A stretch of 64,000 nt of DNA, from positions 50,932 to 114,931 of the forward strand of contig JAMNZB010000007.1 in NCBI GenBank assembly GCA_023622515.1. Direction: 5' to 3'. A program made the position numbers and the translations under genes. Origin of the DNA: Bacillota bacterium (GTDB lineage: Bacteria > Bacillota > Clostridia > Saccharofermentanales > DTU023). The notes under the pieces were generated by a model that worked only from the letters and a program-made list of their open reading frames with translations, had not been told where the DNA came from and made no database searches. Shown here piece after piece: positions 59,787 through 64,000 of this stretch (position 1 is the first letter of the stretch; each line of letters opens with the position of its first letter).

Positions 59787-60119
59787 ATGGTTTTAGAATT
59801 AGATCGTAAGAATTTTGATGCAGAAGTACTTGAGGCAGAAGGATATATTTTTGTAGATTACTATGGTGACGGATGTGTTCCCTGTGCCGCATTAGCTCCT
59901 AAGTATGAAGGCTTTGCTGAAACATATGCAAAAGAAGGTCTGAAATTTACATCCCTTAATACCTCAAAGGCCAGAAGACTGGCTATCAGCCAACAAATCA
60001 TGGGACTTCCTGTTGTTGCAGTATATAAAGATGGCCAAAAAGTGGAAGAATTGGTCAAAGATGATGCTACCGCAGAAGCAGTAGAAGAAATGATCAAAAA
60101 ATACCACGACATGGTTTAG
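59787..60119 (+). CDS. trxA: Thioredoxin with GCVPC active site (glycine-reductase-associated type)
   Basis: DYYGDGCVPCAALAPKYEGFAETY. Lies between trxB and grdA. Confidence 0.92.
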   Translation: MVLELDRKNFDAEVLEAEGYIFVDYYGDGCVPCAALAPKYEGFAETYAKEGLKFTSLNTSKARRLAISQQIMGLPVVAVYKDGQKVEELVKDDATAEAVEEMIKKYHDMV

Positions 60120-60237
60120 TTTAGCTTCTATAATTGAGTCTAAACAAAATTTACACTAGTTAGAAATTTGCCTTGGCCAGAGAACGGCTGGGTCAAGTTC
60201 TAAAATAAAAGGAAAAATTCGGAAAGGAGAAAGAATA

Positions 60238-60711
60238 ATGGCTATTTTACAAGGTAAAAAAGTTGTAGTCATCGGTGACCGTGACGGAATCCCGGGTCCT
60301 GCTATCGCAGCCTGTGCCGAAACTGCCGGTGCTGATGTTATCTTCTCCTCTACGGAGTGCTTCGTCTGAACCGCCGCAGGTGCTATGGACCTTGAGAACC
60401 AAAAACGTGTTCTCGAGTATACCGAACAGTACGGGCCGGAGAATGTTGTTATTCTCTTAGGTGCCGCTGACGGTGAAGGAGCAGGTCTTGCCGCTGAAAC
60501 AGTTTCAGCCGGTGACCCGACCTTCGCAGGTCCTTTAGCCGGAGTCTCGTTGGGACTCGCTAGTTATCATGTGTGCGAACCAGTTGTCAAAGAGGAATTT
60601 GACGAGGCAGTCTATGAGGAGCAAGTTAGCATGATGGAAATGGTTCTGGATGTTGATGAAATCTGTGAAGAGATGGAAGACATCAGAGCTGAATACTGCA
60701 AATATTGCTAA
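60238..60711 (+). CDS. grdA: Glycine reductase complex selenoprotein A (Sec-containing)
   Basis: [57 protein letters not shown]...; TGA 60367-60369 is codon 44. The track shows only the part after the UGA. Confidence 0.97.
60378..60392 (+). promoter_or_regulatory. SECIS-like hairpin in grdA
   Basis: AGGT-gctatgg-ACCT, 8 nt downstream of the UGA. Short stem, so lower confidence than for grdB. Confidence 0.5.
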
Positions 60712-60726
60712 CAAGCTCGACTAAAG

Positions 60727-60785
60727 AAGCCTCCGGAGCACACCTGTATACAAGATGTATACGGGCTAGCCGGAGGCTTTTATTC
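60727..60785 (+). terminator. Two-tier hairpin terminator/attenuator between grdA and grdC
   Basis: Outer AGCCTCCGG/CCGGAGGCT, inner CCTGTATACA-aga-TGTATACGGG, then TTTTATT. Confidence 0.8.
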
Positions 60786-60876
60786 TGTGTAATTATTTAC
60801 TGTGCAAACAAGAAGTAAAAAGTAGTTTTAAAAATTGTAAGGATCACGAAGAAGAAAGAGAAGAGAGGAAAAAATA

Positions 60877-62430
60877 GTGAATAGTGTTGTAAAAGGTGCC
60901 TCATATGTATTGGCCCATACGCCATACATGACTTTGGATTACGGTGTTACCCAAGTAAACGAAAAAATTGTCAACCCCAATAGTGAATATTTGAAAAAAG
61001 TTCCCCAGCATTACCGTTCCTTTGAGGATGTCTTGGCTTATTATCCCAACCAAGTCTATATCGGGAACTATGACCCCCAAGTTTTAGAGGAAGTAGACTT
61101 TCCCTGGTATAACAAAAAGTCTGATATTGCCGACCGCTATGGGAAATTTGGCGAAATTATGCCGGAAGAAGAGTTTATTCTCCTAATCCAAATCGTTGAT
61201 GACTTTGACCTGGTCCACCTGGACAAGGATTTTGTCGCCGAGTATCGTGATGCTCTGGCCAAAAATGAAGTCATGACTGAATTCTTGATGAAGCGCCTGG
61301 CTGAAGGTGACGACCTCGAGCGTATTCAAAGATATATTGACGAAGAGCATGCGGAAAAATTTGTCATAGGCGACAGGCTGGTTGGCTGTGTAAAACGTGC
61401 CCACGATATCGACCCCAACCTGTCCGGTCACATCATGGCAGAAAACCTTGTCAACAAAGCTTCTGCCGTACTTGCCATGTTACACGGCTTACGTGTTACT
61501 GACGTCAACCCTGATGATATCGAATATGTCATTGAGGCTGGTGAAGAAGCCTGTGGTGATAACAACCAACGTGGCGGTGGTAACTTTGCCAAAGCTATTG
61601 CTGAAATGGCTGAGCTCAAAAATGCAACCGGTTCTGATACCCGCTCTTTCTGTGCCGCACCGGCCCATGCTATTGTTGAAGCTGCTGCCCTGGTTAAAGC
61701 CGGTATCTATAAGAATGTTGCTGTTGTTGCCGGTGGCTGTACCGCAAAACTTGGTATGAACGGAAAAGACCACATTGAAAAAGGCTTGCCGATTTTAGAA
61801 GATATGATTGCCGGTTTCTGTGTTATCGTTGGAGAAAATGATGGCGTAAGTCCTGAGATTGAAACAGACTACATTGGCCGCCACACCGTTGGTACCGGTT
61901 CTGCACCCCAAGCCGTCATGTCCTCACTGGTTTCTGCTCCTTTAGAAAAAGCAGGCTTGACAACACTTGATGTCGATAAGTATTCCGCAGAGATGCAAAA
62001 CTCGGATATTACAAAGCCTGCCGGTGCCGGTGACGTTCCCGAAGCAAACGTAAAAATGATTGCCGCCCTCTCTGTTATGAAAAAATGGATTGAGAGAAAA
62101 GAACTTCCTGTCTTCCTCCAAGAAAGAGGCGTTAAAGGTTATGCCCCCACACAAGGACACATTCCTTCAGGTGTTCCCTATGTCGGTTTTGCCAGAGAAC
62201 ACCTCATGAATGGTAATATGAACCGGGTCATGATCATTGGTAAGGGTTCTCTCTTCCTGGGTCGTTTAACCAACTTGTTTGACGGGGTTTCTTTCATGAT
62301 GGTTCCCAACAGTGGTGCCTCTGCTGAAGAAGCAACCGGTTCTGTTTCTAAAGACGCCATCCGTCAATTAATTGCGGAGTCACTTCGCGAATTTGCAGGA
62401 AGCTTAAGCATTGAAGAAACGAAAGCGTAA
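60877..62430 (+). CDS. grdC: Glycine/sarcosine/betaine reductase component C subunit beta
   Basis: Thiolase-like: GGGNFAKAIAEMAELKNATGSDTRSFCAAPAHAIVEAA, YAPTQGHIPSGVPYVGFAREHL. Confidence 0.95.
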   Translation: MNSVVKGASYVLAHTPYMTLDYGVTQVNEKIVNPNSEYLKKVPQHYRSFEDVLAYYPNQVYIGNYDPQVLEEVDFPWYNKKSDIADRYGKFGEIMPEEEFILLIQIVDDFDLVHLDKDFVAEYRDALAKNEVMTEFLMKRLAEGDDLERIQRYIDEEHAEKFVIGDRLVGCVKRAHDIDPNLSGHIMAENLVNKASAVLAMLHGLRVTDVNPDDIEYVIEAGEEACGDNNQRGGGNFAKAIAEMAELKNATGSDTRSFCAAPAHAIVEAAALVKAGIYKNVAVVAGGCTAKLGMNGKDHIEKGLPILEDMIAGFCVIVGENDGVSPEIETDYIGRHTVGTGSAPQAVMSSLVSAPLEKAGLTTLDVDKYSAEMQNSDITKPAGAGDVPEANVKMIAALSVMKKWIERKELPVFLQERGVKGYAPTQGHIPSGVPYVGFAREHLMNGNMNRVMIIGKGSLFLGRLTNLFDGVSFMMVPNSGASAEEATGSVSKDAIRQLIAESLREFAGSLSIEETKA

Positions 62431-62438
62431 GGTGGAAG

Positions 62439-63602
62439 ATGGATAACATTAAAAAAACCATTGCCGAAACCTTTTTAGAGTTAGCTGAAGGTCTTGAAAC
62501 CGGTCAGTTTGGGGGCGGTGCGACTGTTGCCCTCATCGGTATCGGTTCAGAGCATGGTGAAGAAGCCACAATGGCAGCAGCTGAATTAGCTGCCCAGCGT
62601 GGAATTAAAGTTATCTTCATCGGAGAAACAGCAGCTAAAGAGGGTTCTGGTGTAGAAAGTATTCACACAGATTGTCAAGATAAGGCCTTTGAAATTATGG
62701 AAGAACTCTTGGCAACAGGCAAGGCAGATGCGGCAGTTGCCATGCATTACCCTTTCCCCATCGGGGTGGCTACAGTTGGCCGTAGCCTGGCTCCGGCCAC
62801 AGCCAAGCCTTTCTTCCTGGCAACAACAACAGGGACCGCCAGCACAGACCGTATTGAAGGTATGATTCTGAATGCGGTATCCGGTATTGCTACAGCAAAA
62901 GCTTGCGGTATCAAGAATCCTACCGTAGGAATCCTTAACCTTGACGGGGCACGCCCCACAGAAATTGCCTTAAAAGAATTGCAGAAGAATGGTTATGATA
63001 TTACTTTTGCTGAATCTGCACGTTCGGATGGCGGTTGTGTCCTGCGCGGAAATGACGTTTTGTTCGGCACACCGGACGTTATGGTTTGTGATACCCTTAC
63101 CGGAAACGTTATCACCAAGATGCTGTCAGCAGCAAACAGCGGTGGTAGTGTTGAAACCGTTGGTTATGGTTATGGCCCCGGAGTCGGTGAAGGCTATGAG
63201 CAAATCGTCTTAATTATTTCCCGTGCTTCTGGCCCACGCTTGATTGCTAATGCCATTGAATATGCCGGTGAGTTGGCCAAGGGTGATTTAATTGCTAAGG
63301 TTCAGGCAGAATTTGCTGCTGCAAACAAGGCCGGACTTAGTGATATTTTAGCCGCACGCAAGGAAAAGAGCGGTAAATCTGCTGAAGCGGAAGAAGTGAA
63401 AGAACCGCCCAAAGAAGTGGTTACCGGAGAAATCTTAGGTGTTGACGTTCTTGACTTGGAAGAGGCTAAAAAGGCAGTTTGGAAGCAAGGAATCTACGCT
63501 GAAGACGGTATGGGCTGTACCGGTCCTGTCATTCGTGTCAATGATGCCAAAGTCGAAGAAGCTAAAAAGATTCTTGTAGAAGCAGGCTTTATTGCCGGCT
63601 AA
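62439..63602 (+). CDS. grdD: Glycine/sarcosine/betaine reductase component C subunit alpha
   Basis: GLETGQFGGGATVALIGIGSEHGEE, C-terminal YAEDGMGCTGPVIRVNDAKVEEAKKILVEAGFI. Confidence 0.95.
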   Translation: MDNIKKTIAETFLELAEGLETGQFGGGATVALIGIGSEHGEEATMAAAELAAQRGIKVIFIGETAAKEGSGVESIHTDCQDKAFEIMEELLATGKADAAVAMHYPFPIGVATVGRSLAPATAKPFFLATTTGTASTDRIEGMILNAVSGIATAKACGIKNPTVGILNLDGARPTEIALKELQKNGYDITFAESARSDGGCVLRGNDVLFGTPDVMVCDTLTGNVITKMLSAANSGGSVETVGYGYGPGVGEGYEQIVLIISRASGPRLIANAIEYAGELAKGDLIAKVQAEFAAANKAGLSDILAARKEKSGKSAEAEEVKEPPKEVVTGEILGVDVLDLEEAKKAVWKQGIYAEDGMGCTGPVIRVNDAKVEEAKKILVEAGFIAG

Positions 63603-63632
63603 GTTAAATTAGCCATATAGGCAGATTAAGAA

Positions 63633-63668
63633 GGGGTTGTCTCAGAAGTAAGCTTTTGGGACAACCCC
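63633..63668 (+). terminator. Perfect 16 bp hairpin after grdD
   Basis: GGGGTTGTCTCAGAAG-taag-CTTTTGGGACAACCCC (WC and G-U pairs throughout); weak U-tract. Confidence 0.7.
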
Positions 63669-63715
63669 CATTTGTATGCTAAATATTTAGAAACAACAAA
63701 AGGGAGCTTGGTAAA

Positions 63716-64000
63716 ATGCATAAATTTGATCCTACTCTGAAAGAGAAGAAGCCGGATCCATATGGAAAGCTGACTTTACTCCTTCTAATCTTTTCCTTGC
63801 TGCTAGGCAGCTTTTCCTTACCCTACTTTATAGAAGCCGGTTCTTTAGCAAAGATAAATCCTTTGGAAGAAAATACTGCTGACCTTTCGGGTTCCCGTAA
63901 ATCATATTATGAGCAAAAAGATAATATTGACCCGAAATTTTTTGAGACCGGTATCCGCTACTTTAGAGATATTGCCGGTGATGGCCTTTATAGTGGTGGC
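63716..64000 (+). CDS. Membrane-anchored protein of unknown function, 3'-truncated by the window edge
   Basis: ATG 63716 with aaagggagc upstream; frame open to the window end; MHKFDPTLKEKKPDPYGKLTLLLLIFSLLLGSFSLPYF (one TM). Confidence 0.6.
   Translation, partial: MHKFDPTLKEKKPDPYGKLTLLLLIFSLLLGSFSLPYFIEAGSLAKINPLEENTADLSGSRKSYYEQKDNIDPKFFETGIRYFRDIAGDGLYSGG

Noticed and set aside
60275-60460. 61-aa ORF overlapping grdA
   Set aside because: Out-of-frame with the reconstructed grdA selenoprotein.
63633-63668. Insertion-sequence terminal inverted repeat
   Set aside because: Both arms are adjacent with a 4-nt loop and there is no transposase; hairpin explanation preferred.

Overview
This 64 kb chromosomal window looks like a Firmicutes/Clostridia-type amino-acid- and peptide-fermenting bacterium. 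That lineage call is an inference from gene content. Genes are mostly on the + strand, and I saw no CRISPR array, prophage or insertion sequence. From left to right it contains: a truncated metzincin-like protease; an XRE regulator with a small companion protein; a pyridoxal-kinase-type gene and tRNA-Val(GAC); a peptide-use block (M13 peptidase, cstA, M14 and S9 peptidases); folP; a RpiR-type regulator with iadA and an oppBCDFA transporter; creatininase family, deoC, S9 peptidase and malic enzyme; a NusG-II/Gx-transporter pair and an ABC exporter; the str operon (rpsL-rpsG-fusA-tuf); a flavodiiron protein; dus; hsp20 under a CIRCE element; a second EF-G; a CBS-domain protein; a foldase; rpoB-rpoC; a divergent XRE pair around a perfect palindrome; and a glycine reductase operon grdX-grdE-grdB-trxB-trxA-grdA-grdC-grdD. 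The ORF track splits grdB and grdA at in-frame UGA codons. I rejoin them as selenoproteins (Sec at 58459-58461 and 60367-60369) with SECIS-like hairpins immediately downstream. Most second-look items are non-coding: hairpins partitioning the grd operon, a structured rpsL-rpsG spacer, a structured rpoB leader, a duplicated motif between cstA and the M14 gene, and a CIRCE element overlapping the dus stop codon. I did not find a clearly new multi-gene defence or mobile system.
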